64,000 nt of DNA from Paenibacillus sp. FSL R5-0345 (GCF_000758585.1 NZ_CP009281.1:6723173-6787172); one strand, 5' to 3'; positions 34,921 to 45,152 are shown, counted from the stretch's first letter. Notes: a model not told the origin generated them from the sequence alone. Program-made: numbers and translations.

Positions 34921-34954
34921 CGAACGATTACACAAAGAAATGTGCAATCGTTCG
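34921..34954 (-). terminator. Terminator of the gdpP-rplI-dnaB operon
   Basis: CGAACGATT-A-CACA, loop, TGTG-C-AATCGTTCG: a long stem followed on the minus strand by TTTTATTTG. It abuts the purA promoter. Confidence 0.9.
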
Positions 34955-34972
34955 GATATCATACATGACAGG

Positions 34973-36340
34973 TTAACCAGCAAATGGTTCTGCATGTGCT
35001 CGCTCGTAGTTAACGAACTTGTTGAAATTTTTGAGGAAGACAAGCTCTACTGTCCCAACGGGACCATTACGCTGTTTAGCTATAATAATTTCAATAATAT
35101 TTTTCTTCTCAGTGTCCTGATTGTAATAGTCGTCACGATACAGGAACGCAACAATGTCGGCATCCTGCTCGATAGAACCGGATTCACGCAAGTCACTCAT
35201 CATTGGTCGTTTATCCTGACGCTGCTCTACACCCCGGCTAAGCTGTGACAGGGCGATAACCGGCACGTCCAATTCACGGGCAATCTGCTTCAGTGTACGG
35301 GATATATCCGATACTTCCTGTTGCCGGTTTTCCCCGCCTTTACCGCGGCCCTGAATGAGCTGCAAGTAGTCAATGACGATCATCCCGAGGCCCTTTTCCT
35401 TCTTGAGCCTCCGACATTTCGCACGAATATCCGTTACAGTAATCCCTGCTGTATCATCGATATAAATCTCCGCCTCCGATAGGGATTGAATGCCCATTGT
35501 CAGCTTCGACCAATCATCATCACTCTTGAAGTCACCGGTACGCATAGTATTCGCATCCAGATTAGCTTCGGCACAAATCATCCGTTGTACTAGCTGCGGT
35601 GCAGACATTTCCAGACTAAATATGGCAACCGTCTCTTTGGCACGCACTGCCACATTCTGAGCAATATTTAGCGCGAATGCTGTCTTACCTACAGAAGGAC
35701 GGGCTGCAACAATGATCAAATCATTGCGCTGGAATCCATTAGTCATATGGTCTAAATCCACAAATCCCGTTGGAATACCTGACATGCCGCCCTTATCTTT
35801 ATTCTGATGAAGGAGTTCAACCTTATCAAATACTTCCATCAAAACATCGCGGATTGCGATAAATCCACTGCCGCTGCGCCGGTTAGAGATTTCAAGAATT
35901 CGCCGTTCTGCATCACTCAGCATATCGGCAACATCTTCGCCACCCGTGTAACCCTCGCTCACGATCTGCGTCGCTGTACGAATCAAACGCCGTAGCATAG
36001 CCTTTTCTTCAATAATCTGCGCGTAGTATTCTACGTTGGCCGCAGTAGGCACAGCATGCGCCAGCTTAGCTAAGTAGCTAACACCGCCAATATCTTCAAG
36101 CTCTCCCTTGTCCTGCAGTCTTGAGGTAAGCGTAACAAGATCAATCGGCTGGCTCTCTTCTCCGAGCTGCACCATCGCCTCAAAAATCATTTGATGCGCT
36201 TTATCGTAGAAGTCTTCGGTATTCACCCGTTCCATTGCAGTAATGAGCGCTTCATCCTGCAACAGAACAGCACCGATTACCGCTTGCTCCGCCTCAAGAT
36301 TCTGCGGGGGAACCCGATCGAAAAAGAGATCTCCACCCAT
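34973..36340 (-). CDS. dnaB: Replicative DNA helicase
   Basis: 455 aa. N-terminal primase-interacting domain (about 1-110) with DRVPPQNLEAEQAVIGAVLL, RecA-like motor with ARPSVGKTAFALN (Walker A) and MIVIDYLQLIQG (Walker B). Hexameric 5'-3' helicase of the replication fork (named dnaC in B. subtilis). One base separates it from rplI upstream; the order gdpP-rplI-dnaB is conserved in Firmicutes. Confidence 0.98.
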   Translation of the reverse strand: MGGDLFFDRVPPQNLEAEQAVIGAVLLQDEALITAMERVNTEDFYDKAHQMIFEAMVQLGEESQPIDLVTLTSRLQDKGELEDIGGVSYLAKLAHAVPTAANVEYYAQIIEEKAMLRRLIRTATQIVSEGYTGGEDVADMLSDAERRILEISNRRSGSGFIAIRDVLMEVFDKVELLHQNKDKGGMSGIPTGFVDLDHMTNGFQRNDLIIVAARPSVGKTAFALNIAQNVAVRAKETVAIFSLEMSAPQLVQRMICAEANLDANTMRTGDFKSDDDWSKLTMGIQSLSEAEIYIDDTAGITVTDIRAKCRRLKKEKGLGMIVIDYLQLIQGRGKGGENRQQEVSDISRTLKQIARELDVPVIALSQLSRGVEQRQDKRPMMSDLRESGSIEQDADIVAFLYRDDYYNQDTEKKNIIEIIIAKQRNGPVGTVELVFLKNFNKFVNYERAHAEPFAG

Positions 36341-36341
36341 T

Positions 36342-36788
36342 TTACTCCTCCGTTACCTGAACCTTAAGGGTAGCCTTTACTTCAGTGTGTAGTTTTATAC
36401 TTACTTGGAAGACTCCCAAATGGCGAATCGGTTCACCTAGCTCAATCTTGCGCTTATCGATGGAAATACCTTGAGTGGAAGCTAGCGTTTCAGCAATTTG
36501 TTTACTCGTGATTGCGCCGAATAGACGGCCGCCTTCACCTGCTTTTGCCTTCATAGTAAGGGTAAGCTCATCTATTTTCTTGCCCAGTTGCTGAGCTTCT
36601 TCTTTTTCGTTATCTTTACGGCGTTGTTCAGCAGCTGCTTGATTCTCAAGCGTCTTCACATTGCCTTCCGTTGCCGGACGAACTAATCCACGTGGTAATA
36701 GGAAGTTCGAAGCATAACCTTCGGATACCTCTTTAACCTGACCTTTTTTACCTTGACCCTTAACATCTTTTATGAAAATGACCTTCAT
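36342..36788 (-). CDS. rplI: 50S ribosomal protein L9
   Basis: 148 aa. N-terminal rRNA-binding domain MKVIFIKDVKGQGKKGQVKEVSEGYASNFL is diagnostic, followed by the long connecting helix and the C-terminal domain. Binds 23S rRNA domain V near the L1 stalk. It overlaps the gdpP stop by four bases. Confidence 0.98.
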   Translation of the reverse strand: MKVIFIKDVKGQGKKGQVKEVSEGYASNFLLPRGLVRPATEGNVKTLENQAAAEQRRKDNEKEEAQQLGKKIDELTLTMKAKAGEGGRLFGAITSKQIAETLASTQGISIDKRKIELGEPIRHLGVFQVSIKLHTEVKATLKVQVTEE

Positions 36789-38791
36789 TCGAATAAACCC
36801 TCTTTCGATTCGATTTCAGCCAGCACTTTCAGCAGTCTGGCTTCTGCTTCTTTACATGTTCCTTCTAGCTGTACCGCGGCGTTCGATAGATGCCCACCGC
36901 CACCCATTTTTTCCATCACGACCTGTACATTCATACGCCCAAGTGATCGAGCACTAATGCTTATCAGGCCGTCTGGTCGCTCACTAATGACAAATGAAGC
37001 GACTACGTTCGTCATTCCAAGCAGCGTATCCGCTGTCTGAGCGATAAGCAGCTGCGGAATCTTCATACCTGGTGCCGTAACCACCAATGCGATTTGATCA
37101 TAAATCATACGCGCATGCTTGATAATTTCGGCTTTTGAAATATACTCCTGTAAGTCCTCCTTCAGCATACGCTGAATAAGAACGGTATCCGCACCATTTC
37201 GGCGCAGAAATCCTGCAGCTTCAAATGTACGGGAGCCCGTATGCAGTGCAAAGTGCTTCGTATCTACAGTAATTCCCGCTAAGAGCATTGTAGCATCCAA
37301 TGGACTAATCTTTACCTTCTCATGGATATATTGAAGCAACTCTGTCACTAGCTCACAGGTTGATGAAGCATAAGGCTCTAAATAGACTAATACAGCATCG
37401 TTGATGAACTCTTCACCTCTACGGTGATGATCCACCACAACAATTCTACTGGCATATTGCACAAGCCGCGGTTCCATTGTCATTGACGCCTTATGGGTGT
37501 CCACAACAATAAGCAATGTATGCTCCGTCATTACTTGTAAGGATTGCTCCGTTGTGATGAATGACTTAAACAACTCATCATCTTTCCGAATCTGCTCCAT
37601 CATGTTCGTTATGGAAGGATTAGGAGTTTCCATCACAATGCTGGCCTCTACATTATACATCTGTGCGGCCCTTAGAAGGCCAATCGCAGCGCCAACAGCA
37701 TCGATATCTGGAGTCCGGTGCCCAAGGATCAGCACACGGTCGCTCTCCTGCATCAGATCACGCAGCGCATGTGCAATGACTCTTGCACGCACTCGTGTGC
37801 GCTTCTCGGCGGCATTACTCTTTCCACCGTAGAAAGATAACCTCTGACCTGCTTTTACAGCAGCCTGATCTCCACCTCTGCCGAGCGCCATATCCAGACT
37901 GGATTGCGCCAGAGCGCCTAGCTCGCTTGCAGAGTCTGCTCCAAATGCCATGCCAATACTCAGTGTCATGGGAACCTTAAGGTCGGCGGTCATTTCCCTA
38001 ATCTCATCGAGAATAACGAATCGACTTTCTTCCAGCGCTTGCAGGCTACGATGATTAAGCAGCATTAGATAACGTTCAGAAGACAGACGACGCAGGTAAA
38101 CATCAAACTGTTTACTCCATTCGGTGATCTCACTTGCTACCTTAGCAATCAGAGAAGTACGCTGTTGATCATCCATTCCTTGAGCAGATTCATCTAGATT
38201 ATCCATCATCACTATACCGATCGCCAGCTTCTCATCCTCATAACGTTCACGTAGCACCACAAGCTCAGTAATGTCATACATGTATAGAATACGTTCACTT
38301 GGAATAATTACGGCTTGATAATATCGTTCATCCACAGTGAGCTCAAGGCGAGTGTCGTGCAATACACCTTCTTTGAGGACATCCCGTTTTCCTGTTACAT
38401 TCGTCGTAAAAAAAGACTGCATATCTGGCAGTAATTCCTGCAGTGGTTCACCAACTAAAGACTTGCGTGCAAAAACATCACCGGCATAGCGGTTATTCCA
38501 TTCTACTGTTCGATCCTCGCTAAACAGAATGATTCCGAGGGGCAGCATGCTAACTGCTTCTCCCTCCACCCGCTTAATACGAAAAGTTAATCCATTTATA
38601 TATTCCACCAAATTACGGCGGAACGTAATCTCCGTCTTCAGCATATAGAAGCATAATGTACCTGCCAGAAACAGGCTAACGACCCCTAGTGCCCAATTAT
38701 AAATACTAACAATTATAATAAGGGCCAACAGCAGCATGAACGCCCATACGGTATGATAGCCGTGCCAGCGTCTTTGCAGAAATTTAGGCAT
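36785..38791 (-). CDS. gdpP: Cyclic-di-AMP phosphodiesterase GdpP
   Basis: 668 aa. Two N-terminal membrane segments (about 12-55), a PAS domain (about 80-150), a degenerate GGDEF domain (about 170-300), and the DHH/DHHA1 phosphodiesterase: GHRTPDIDAVGAAIGLL, VVDHHRRGEEF and GGGGHLSNAAVQ. Hydrolyses c-di-AMP to pApA and so influences potassium homeostasis, cell wall and beta-lactam tolerance. Known as yybT in B. subtilis. Confidence 0.96.
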   Translation of the reverse strand: MPKFLQRRWHGYHTVWAFMLLLALIIIVSIYNWALGVVSLFLAGTLCFYMLKTEITFRRNLVEYINGLTFRIKRVEGEAVSMLPLGIILFSEDRTVEWNNRYAGDVFARKSLVGEPLQELLPDMQSFFTTNVTGKRDVLKEGVLHDTRLELTVDERYYQAVIIPSERILYMYDITELVVLRERYEDEKLAIGIVMMDNLDESAQGMDDQQRTSLIAKVASEITEWSKQFDVYLRRLSSERYLMLLNHRSLQALEESRFVILDEIREMTADLKVPMTLSIGMAFGADSASELGALAQSSLDMALGRGGDQAAVKAGQRLSFYGGKSNAAEKRTRVRARVIAHALRDLMQESDRVLILGHRTPDIDAVGAAIGLLRAAQMYNVEASIVMETPNPSITNMMEQIRKDDELFKSFITTEQSLQVMTEHTLLIVVDTHKASMTMEPRLVQYASRIVVVDHHRRGEEFINDAVLVYLEPYASSTCELVTELLQYIHEKVKISPLDATMLLAGITVDTKHFALHTGSRTFEAAGFLRRNGADTVLIQRMLKEDLQEYISKAEIIKHARMIYDQIALVVTAPGMKIPQLLIAQTADTLLGMTNVVASFVISERPDGLISISARSLGRMNVQVVMEKMGGGGHLSNAAVQLEGTCKEAEARLLKVLAEIESKEGLFE

Positions 38792-38802
38792 GAACTCTCA
38801 CC

Positions 38803-39720
38803 CTATCGTTTCGATTTCGTCACATACTCCCGCAGTGGGAAAGCAAGATCAATAATACCAATAATGCGTAGCGGCGGTAGTAAAATGACCGGAATTGCTA
38901 GCAGAATAGCAGCCATCTTGTTCCATTTGCGTTCATGCGCCAGGAAGAAGAAGAATCCAATCGCCTGAATCATAAAGCCAATTCGCAGCAACGGCAGCAG
39001 ATTGGCAGAAATCATGAGGATGTAATTATTCTCCGATCCTGCGAAGAAGAGCTGAAGAACCACACCAATCAAATAATACCAAATAAACGATCTAGAAAGT
39101 CTCCACTCACGAGCAGGCTTCATCTTAGGCGCTGCATAATTCATACTGTTCAAAATCGGACGGACAATAGAATGCGTAATGACAGCTATCATGAAAGAGC
39201 TTACGATTAGAGTCATCGGGATCATTTGAACCGTCATATGACTTAGCTTGTTTACATCCTCAGTCGTAAACCCAAGATCAGTAAACAGTGGATTAGCGGT
39301 ACCGAGATCAGACAGAGGTGAGTTAACCATCTGTAGCACATCGTTCACATAGTTAGACAGATCAAAATTAAATAACGCCGTACCGAGTAATAAGAGTAAC
39401 AAGAATTCTCCAAGAATTGTAACTGTACCCGCAATCACGGTAGACATTGCTGAGGCATGTCTTTTATACCAACGTCCCATAACCAGAGCAGGTATTAAGA
39501 AATACGCCGCGATCAGCACATAAATAGGTGTAATCAGACCAACGATCAGCAACACCGGTAATACGTGTAGAACGAATTGTTTGGTGTTCAGCGTAGTGAA
39601 TAACACTACTGCCGGAACAATCATAAATAAGGTAGTGATGATGAGCAGTGGAGTCGTTAAACTAAGCAGCAAAAGTAAGTATGCTACACTCCAAGCCACA
39701 GATGACCAGCGAAATTTCAA
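38803..39720 (-). CDS. yybS: YybS-like DUF2232 multi-pass membrane protein
   Basis: 305 aa with about eight hydrophobic segments and little polar sequence between them, as in the DUF2232 family. This family lies directly upstream of gdpP in Bacillales; eleven bases separate the two here. Function unknown; an energy-coupling or transport-related role has been guessed from the fold. No catalytic motif seen. Confidence 0.85.
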   Translation of the reverse strand: MKFRWSSVAWSVAYLLLLLSLTTPLLIITTLFMIVPAVVLFTTLNTKQFVLHVLPVLLIVGLITPIYVLIAAYFLIPALVMGRWYKRHASAMSTVIAGTVTILGEFLLLLLLGTALFNFDLSNYVNDVLQMVNSPLSDLGTANPLFTDLGFTTEDVNKLSHMTVQMIPMTLIVSSFMIAVITHSIVRPILNSMNYAAPKMKPAREWRLSRSFIWYYLIGVVLQLFFAGSENNYILMISANLLPLLRIGFMIQAIGFFFFLAHERKWNKMAAILLAIPVILLPPLRIIGIIDLAFPLREYVTKSKR

Positions 39721-39726
39721 CAGTAT

Positions 39727-40038
39727 TCACCTCTTACGCATATGTTCTTCTAAAGCAGATATATCTTGATACCATTCTTCCAACTGATGCCCTTCCTGCT
39801 TATGCTTTCTGAGCTTCTCGAGTAGCAAGTCATCTAACTGACGATAAGGAATCCCTAGTCTGCGGCCCAATATATAAGAGCTCATAATCAAACTAGCCAG
39901 GCTGTCACCCACACGGGTAGTACTGCCTTCCCATAACGCTTTAAATAACCGTGAAACTTGGTCAATCACTTCTGTTTTTAACCATTCAATTACCTTAGCG
40001 CGTTTAGCTACATCTAGATCCTTCGGCACATTGGACAC
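39727..40038 (-). CDS. MazG-like family protein
   Basis: 103 aa with a GTG start at 40038 and GGAGG nine bases upstream. Single all-helical MazG-like domain (RAKVIEWLKTEVIDQVSRLFKALWEG, then ASLIMSSYILGRRLGI). It lacks the acidic ExxE-12-ExxD set of active MazG pyrophosphohydrolases as far as I can see, so a catalytic role is doubtful. Six bases upstream of yybS, so probably its operon partner. Confidence 0.75.
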   Translation of the reverse strand: MSNVPKDLDVAKRAKVIEWLKTEVIDQVSRLFKALWEGSTTRVGDSLASLIMSSYILGRRLGIPYRQLDDLLLEKLRKHKQEGHQLEEWYQDISALEEHMRKR

Positions 40039-40169
40039 GTCTCTCTACCTCCGGCAAAAAGCTTTATTCTCCATTATAGCATAAAAAATTCCGTGTCACA
40101 CAAGGCGCCCCGCGCACCTTAAGTATGCTTCAACAAGGGCCGAACTAATACTTCTAACCTTTTTAAAAA

Positions 40170-40206
40170 AAGACCTGTTTTCCGTTATCGCCGGAAATAC
40201 AGGCCT
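40170..40206 (-). terminator. Terminator of the CBS-domain gene
   Basis: AAGACCTGT-TTTCCG loop CGGAAA-TACAGGCCTT: interrupted stem flanked by a T run on the minus strand. Confidence 0.75.
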
Positions 40207-40242
40207 TGTTCCGATTGCTTCTATTACCGCGAATAAATTGGG

Positions 40243-40668
40243 CTATAATGACTCTTGTGATTGTTTTGATACAAATTTCTCGCAATATTCTATGACTTGA
40301 CTCCGGCGAACAATACCAATAAACCGGTTCATATCATCGACTACAGGAACAAAGTTCTGTACCTTAGCCAAATTAATCAGATCTTCCATATCCGCATCAA
40401 TCGAGACAGGTCTGTTATTCATCCTTAACGGCAAATCTTTAAGTAAGAATTTTGAAGCGTTCTCGAAAGTAACCTTGCCCTCGGATTCCTTCATATACCA
40501 GAGCAGATCACCCTCTGTAACCGTGCCAGCATATTCTCCATTTCGGTTCAGAATAGGGACAGCAGTGTAACGGTGGAACTCCATCCTCTCCAGCGTTTGG
40601 CGTAGCGTTGAATCGATCGTTACGCAAGCGACTTCCTGTTTCGGAAGTAAAAAAAATGCAATATTCAT
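40243..40668 (-). CDS. CBS-domain-pair protein
   Basis: 141 aa: a tandem pair of CBS domains (about 1-70 and 71-135), with PVSIDADMEDLINLAKVQNFVPVVDDMNRFIGIVRR as the second. Such stand-alone Bateman modules bind adenine nucleotides or c-di-AMP; in this neighbourhood (gdpP) a c-di-AMP-binding role is worth considering but is speculation. GGAGG precedes the ATG. Confidence 0.88.
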   Translation of the reverse strand: MNIAFFLLPKQEVACVTIDSTLRQTLERMEFHRYTAVPILNRNGEYAGTVTEGDLLWYMKESEGKVTFENASKFLLKDLPLRMNNRPVSIDADMEDLINLAKVQNFVPVVDDMNRFIGIVRRSQVIEYCEKFVSKQSQESL

Positions 40669-40795
40669 CTCTTGATCCTCCTCAAAGAGTTCCGAAGGAA
40701 TTACGGTTCTTTAGCTTCCTCTTACTGCCATGCAAAATTATTAATACGTGACAGCTTAATAATAGTTCCAATACATTATAGCATGAAGACAGTAA

Positions 40796-40827
40796 GCAGC
40801 AGCCATGAGAATGTAAATGGCTGCTGC
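40796..40827 (-). terminator. Hairpin downstream of the LCP gene
   Basis: Perfect eleven-base arms GCAGCAGCCAT/ATGGCTGCTGC with a ten-base loop; no long T run follows. Confidence 0.6.
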
Positions 40828-40861
40828 AATTATTTATATGAGTTTAATTTCCACTTTAGAA

Positions 40862-41887
40862 TTATTGCGTAACTGCCGTTGCTTTAGGTTCCAGTGCATT
40901 ACTTGCTTTTCCAGGTTCGATTAGTTGATCTATAGGTGTTGCTGCATTCATCCAGTTGTCAATCATCGCCTTAGCTTCGCTCAGATCCTCTTCATCAACG
41001 ATATCATAATAAATACCATCCATACGTTTACCTTCGCCCATAACTGTGAAGCTGGAGATATCCATCCCTTTTCCGCCCATGAATTTCTTAGCTAGGCTAA
41101 TAATCATCGAAGGCTCTATATCGGTCTTGAAGTTATCCCCCATAATATCAAGCAGTTTTGGAATGTTGCCAATTTGGCTGATCGATAACATTTTATTAGC
41201 CACAACATCAATAAAAACTTGTTGGCGCTTGGTGCGGTTAAAGTCACTATCCTCACGATAACGCGTATAATTCAGCGCTTCTTGTCCGTTATAAAGCGAT
41301 TTTCCAGCTTCAATTGTAAACTTTTCATGATCCTTACCTTTGTTCACAATGTCTTTCTTAATCGGCAGTGGAACGCCTCCAATAGCATCTACAGCATCCT
41401 TGAGTCCTTGGAAGTTGATTGTGGCATAATATTGAATATCATGACCAAGCAGCGCTTCTAGAGAATCCTTGGCCATTTGTTGCCCCCCAAAAGCATAGGC
41501 ATGTGTAATCTTATCCTTTTTATTATCCTTATGGCCTATAATTTCCGTATACGTATCACGCGGAATAGAAATAAGCAGGATCTTATAATCCTCTGGGCGA
41601 ACAACAGCGTACATCATGGTATCCGAACGTGCGGTTTCATTTTCGCGTTGATCGGTACCTAGCAGCATAATTGAGAACGGATCGCTTTTGTACACAACCG
41701 GTTCTGGCTTAACCTTGTTATCATCCTTAAGTGGCTGGTAAGATTCTTCCTTTAGCTTAGTTTCAACCCGATCAGACAAAAAGAGGTCGAAGGCTAATAC
41801 AGCCAAGGAATTACGAAACAGAAAGCCTCCCGCTATAATAACAACAAGAACGATGAGGGCGATATATCTTTTCTTTATTTTTTTCAT
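40862..41887 (-). CDS. LytR-CpsA-Psr (LCP) family cell-wall glycopolymer ligase
   Basis: 341 aa. One N-terminal membrane anchor (about 7-28), then the LCP domain: ILLGTDQRENETARSDTMM, LLISIPRDTYTEI, ITHAYAFGG, INFQGLKDAVDAIGGV and YTRYREDSDFNRTKRQQ. Transfers teichoic acid or other anionic polymers from lipid carrier to peptidoglycan on the outer face of the membrane. Conserved Arg and Asp residues of the pyrophosphate-binding site are present. Confidence 0.94.
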   Translation of the reverse strand: MKKIKKRYIALIVLVVIIAGGFLFRNSLAVLAFDLFLSDRVETKLKEESYQPLKDDNKVKPEPVVYKSDPFSIMLLGTDQRENETARSDTMMYAVVRPEDYKILLISIPRDTYTEIIGHKDNKKDKITHAYAFGGQQMAKDSLEALLGHDIQYYATINFQGLKDAVDAIGGVPLPIKKDIVNKGKDHEKFTIEAGKSLYNGQEALNYTRYREDSDFNRTKRQQVFIDVVANKMLSISQIGNIPKLLDIMGDNFKTDIEPSMIISLAKKFMGGKGMDISSFTVMGEGKRMDGIYYDIVDEEDLSEAKAMIDNWMNAATPIDQLIEPGKASNALEPKATAVTQ

Positions 41888-42202
41888 CTTTGATTCCTTC
41901 TTTATTGTAGAATAATTGCTTGCCTTATATATAATGCTCCCTGATCTTCATCAGGCAGTCATGTCTTTATTTCTCACAGCGATCGGCTATCCCTTATTCC
42001 ATTATCTTATTGTCCCCCCATTCAGGAAATTCAGGTCATTCAAAATTATAGAAAAAAAATTTTTTGCGGTCCTAAAAATAATGTGGAGTAAAACAATATT
42101 TCTATTGTAATCACTAAATGGATAAAAAGAAACAACAAATAACGACATGAATAGGGAAAAAGCCCCAAACCAAGTAATATATACTGGTATGGCGCTCCAA
42201 CA
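41888..42202. other. Intergenic region between LCP and carboxypeptidase genes
   Basis: 315 bases. Contains the terminator at 42162-42195 and presumably the LCP promoter. AT-rich; the plus-strand frame at 41916-42110 has no ribosome-binding site. Confidence 0.4.
42162..42195 (-). terminator. Terminator of the D,D-carboxypeptidase gene
   Basis: GCGCCATACCA...TGGTTTGGGGC with two mismatches, followed by TTTTTCCC on the minus strand. Confidence 0.6.
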
Positions 42203-43156
42203 TTAATTCCTAATTTTGAGCGGTTGTATCATATGTTTAACCCTATCTCCAGATTGCAAACCGCGGAAGAACCCATAATCAAATAATTTTGCTGCCCCTT
42301 CAAAACGGCTCTCATAAGTTTTTGCCCCCATAACAACTGCAATAAGCCGATGGCCATCCCGCTGGGCTGAGCCTGCAATGCAGTATCCTGCCCGGTTATC
42401 ATGCCCAGTCTTTAAGCCATCTGTACCCTCATAAGCGTAAATACCACCCATAGCTGGAAGCATGAAATTACTGTTACTTACATATAGACCTTTATCCTTC
42501 AAATGCATTTGAGTACGGCTAGAAATATTAAGAATATCCGGATGATGATAGATTAGTGCGGCAGCCAATTTGGCGGTGTCCCGAGCTGTCATCATAGTCT
42601 CACCGCTGATATGCACATTGGGAGCAGTAAAACCAAGATCCTTACCCGATAGTCCCGTTGAGTTGGTAAATATTGTGTTGGAAGATAATCCTAGACTACG
42701 TGCCTTTTCGTTCATCATTAGCACAAATGAAGCTTCTGAGCCAGCCATATACTCTGCCAATGCAACAGTAGCATCGTTAGCAGAATAAATGGTCATTCCC
42801 TCAAATAGTTCCCTTATGGTATAGAATTCTCCACGCTTCAATGAGAGACTTGTGCCACCCATTTTACTTGCGAAATCACTAATTGTAACCCTATCTTCCC
42901 ATCTAATCATTCCAGAGGAGATTTGATCCAGCACAATCATTTCTGTCATTAATTTAGACACACTGGCCGGTGGCATGGGTACATCACCGTTTATATCCAC
43001 CCATATATCTCCGGTATCCATATCTAAAAGCACTGCTGATTCCGCATCAATATTCGGTTTAAAACCAAGCCCAGTTGGCCTCCACACCACAAGCAAGACA
43101 ACGACTAAAACAGCTGCAATTGTCCCCACTATTATCCGTCTTTTCATCGTCGTCAT
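42203..43156 (-). CDS. D-alanyl-D-alanine carboxypeptidase (peptidase S11)
   Basis: 317 aa. N-terminal membrane segment (about 8-25) and a penicillin-binding catalytic domain with SxxK at 65-68 (SVSK), SxN in YSANDA, and KTG in GLKTGHDNRAG. Trims the terminal D-Ala of the peptidoglycan stem peptide. It lacks the C-terminal anchor domain of PBP5/DacA; the shorter form with an N-terminal anchor is nearer DacF or DacB-like enzymes of sporulation. Confidence 0.92.
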   Translation of the reverse strand: MTTMKRRIIVGTIAAVLVVVLLVVWRPTGLGFKPNIDAESAVLLDMDTGDIWVDINGDVPMPPASVSKLMTEMIVLDQISSGMIRWEDRVTISDFASKMGGTSLSLKRGEFYTIRELFEGMTIYSANDATVALAEYMAGSEASFVLMMNEKARSLGLSSNTIFTNSTGLSGKDLGFTAPNVHISGETMMTARDTAKLAAALIYHHPDILNISSRTQMHLKDKGLYVSNSNFMLPAMGGIYAYEGTDGLKTGHDNRAGYCIAGSAQRDGHRLIAVVMGAKTYESRFEGAAKLFDYGFFRGLQSGDRVKHMIQPLKIRN

Positions 43157-43221
43157 CCTCCATACTATATATGACGAATGAAACTACAATTTGATTTCAC
43201 TTTTCACAAAAAATTTTTATT

Positions 43222-44952
43222 TTATTTTTCGTCCTCTTCCTTAATCCACCATTTATAAGGATCAATAATCGTACTTATAGAGTTCACACGAACGCCTTGT
43301 AGGCGCTTATTTACTGGAACAATAGCTTTTCGTTCAGCAAAAAAGATCATAGGGACTTCTTCATTAACTAGCTTCTGCCACTCATAATAAATTTCTTTAC
43401 GATAATCCATATCATATGCCTTCATACTTACGCCTTCACGAATCAGCTCTTCATTACGCTCCGAAGACCAACGCGGATAGTTCCACAGATCATTTTCTCT
43501 CCATAGACCCGTAGGATCAGGATCACTCGCCAGCCCCCATACTCCGTAAAATAGTTCGATCGACGGATCGTCGGCTTCCACTGCGTCGTAGAAGGTGTGG
43601 AATTCCTTTAATGCTCCGCCGTTTAGCTGTACATCGAGTCCAACATCACGCCAATTTCTTAAAATGGCATTCGTACGCAGCTCTGCTGTTTGGCTGCCCA
43701 GCATAGAATCAAAATGAATCATCAGCTTTTGGCCCTTCGGATCTTCCCGTAATCCATCACCGTCTACATCCAAAAAACCAGCATCATCCAGCAGTTCCTT
43801 AGCCTTTGCAGGATTATATAGATAAGCATTAATCTGATTATCAGGAATCTTTGCCCAACTTGTACTAGATATTGGAGTCTCTACAGGTTCAGCCAGACCG
43901 TGGGAATATGCTTTTATGATCCCTTCACGATCTAGAGCATAGTACATAGCTTGGCGTAACCTTTTATCTTCAAATTTAGGGTTATCCATTACGATGGTCT
44001 CGGTTTCAGTATCCCAATGTCCGAATTTAAAACCAATATATTCATAGCCTAGCTCAGCAGTTTGCAAGATATTTACATTCTCCAATTTATTTAGCTCTTC
44101 ATAAGCATCCCTAGGGGCTGACTCTATATCAATTTCTCCTGTTTGAAAACGTTCGGCCACTTCCCTATCGTCAAAAGCCTTATACACTACGCCTTCCAAT
44201 AGCGCCTTACCTTTATAGTATTGATCAAAACGTTTCATTTCTACCCTCTCACCAGGCTGAATAAGTTCAACTTCAAAAGGGCCAATCCCAATAGGAGATT
44301 TTCGCATCTGGTCACTCTCGGGCATATCTTTAACAGCGATTCCAGTATAGTATTTCTTATTCATCGGATAAGGCCATAGACTATCGATAGTGTTTACCCG
44401 TGCAGCAGTTACAGTTATCTTCAAAGTATAGGGATCTATAACCTTCAAGCCGGATATAGCCTTCGCTTCTTTCTTATGATAGGCTTCTGCACCCTGAATC
44501 ATTTCAACACTATAATAACGCGAGCCCGTATAATCTGGATCAGCGATAGTTTCAATCGCAAATTTCCAATCCTCGACCGTTAATTCATCACCGTTGTGCC
44601 AACGGATTCCCGGTTTGATTTTAAAGGTAAATACTTTATGATCGTCAGATTCCTGCCAAGAAGCGATATTAGGAACCGTTAATAGATCATCATTTACGCT
44701 AAACATCGGCTCAGTAATAAACTCTAACACATGAAAATCATCTTCACCTTCATAAAATGCAGGCTCAAACAAGCCCGTAAACGGTGAGGAGAATCCGTAA
44801 GTAATTACTCCACCAGCTTGTGGCTTATCCTCTACCAAATTATGTCGAAAAGATAATGAATTACTGCTGGAAGTTGCTCTACTACATGCTGACAATAGGG
44901 TCGCCATCACAAGCAGCATAAACAACAACCTGCACATCTTCTTATTATTCAT
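43222..44952 (-). CDS. Peptide ABC-transporter substrate-binding lipoprotein (SBP family 5)
   Basis: 576 aa. Lipoprotein signal with lipobox LLSAC (Cys23), followed by the two-lobed SBP_bac_5 fold: FKIKPGIRWHNGDELTVEDW is the family signature and NPAKAKELLDDAGF is also typical. Binds oligopeptides outside the membrane. No permease or ATPase genes are adjacent, so it is an orphan receptor that must use a transporter encoded elsewhere. Confidence 0.92.
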   Translation of the reverse strand: MNNKKMCRLLFMLLVMATLLSACSRATSSSNSLSFRHNLVEDKPQAGGVITYGFSSPFTGLFEPAFYEGEDDFHVLEFITEPMFSVNDDLLTVPNIASWQESDDHKVFTFKIKPGIRWHNGDELTVEDWKFAIETIADPDYTGSRYYSVEMIQGAEAYHKKEAKAISGLKVIDPYTLKITVTAARVNTIDSLWPYPMNKKYYTGIAVKDMPESDQMRKSPIGIGPFEVELIQPGERVEMKRFDQYYKGKALLEGVVYKAFDDREVAERFQTGEIDIESAPRDAYEELNKLENVNILQTAELGYEYIGFKFGHWDTETETIVMDNPKFEDKRLRQAMYYALDREGIIKAYSHGLAEPVETPISSTSWAKIPDNQINAYLYNPAKAKELLDDAGFLDVDGDGLREDPKGQKLMIHFDSMLGSQTAELRTNAILRNWRDVGLDVQLNGGALKEFHTFYDAVEADDPSIELFYGVWGLASDPDPTGLWRENDLWNYPRWSSERNEELIREGVSMKAYDMDYRKEIYYEWQKLVNEEVPMIFFAERKAIVPVNKRLQGVRVNSISTIIDPYKWWIKEEDEK

Positions 44953-45119
44953 GTGTTTCTTCCCTTCTCTAGTTGAACGTATATCTACATATATCTACAT
45001 ATAAGCTACGGTATATAAATATTTTTACTGTAACAAAGTTTTATGGCGGTTACAATAACTTCTAAGCTATAGGCCTTTACTCCTGCTTGAATTTCATATT
45101 TTCGTTGTATTAATAAAAA

Positions 45120-45144
45120 AAGACCTGCCTCGCGGACAGATCTT
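45120..45144 (-). terminator. Terminator of the MutS2-like gene
   Basis: Arms AAGACCTG and CAGATCTT (one mismatch) with a T run on the minus strand; eight bases after the stop. Confidence 0.8.
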
Positions 45145-45152
45145 CATTGCAT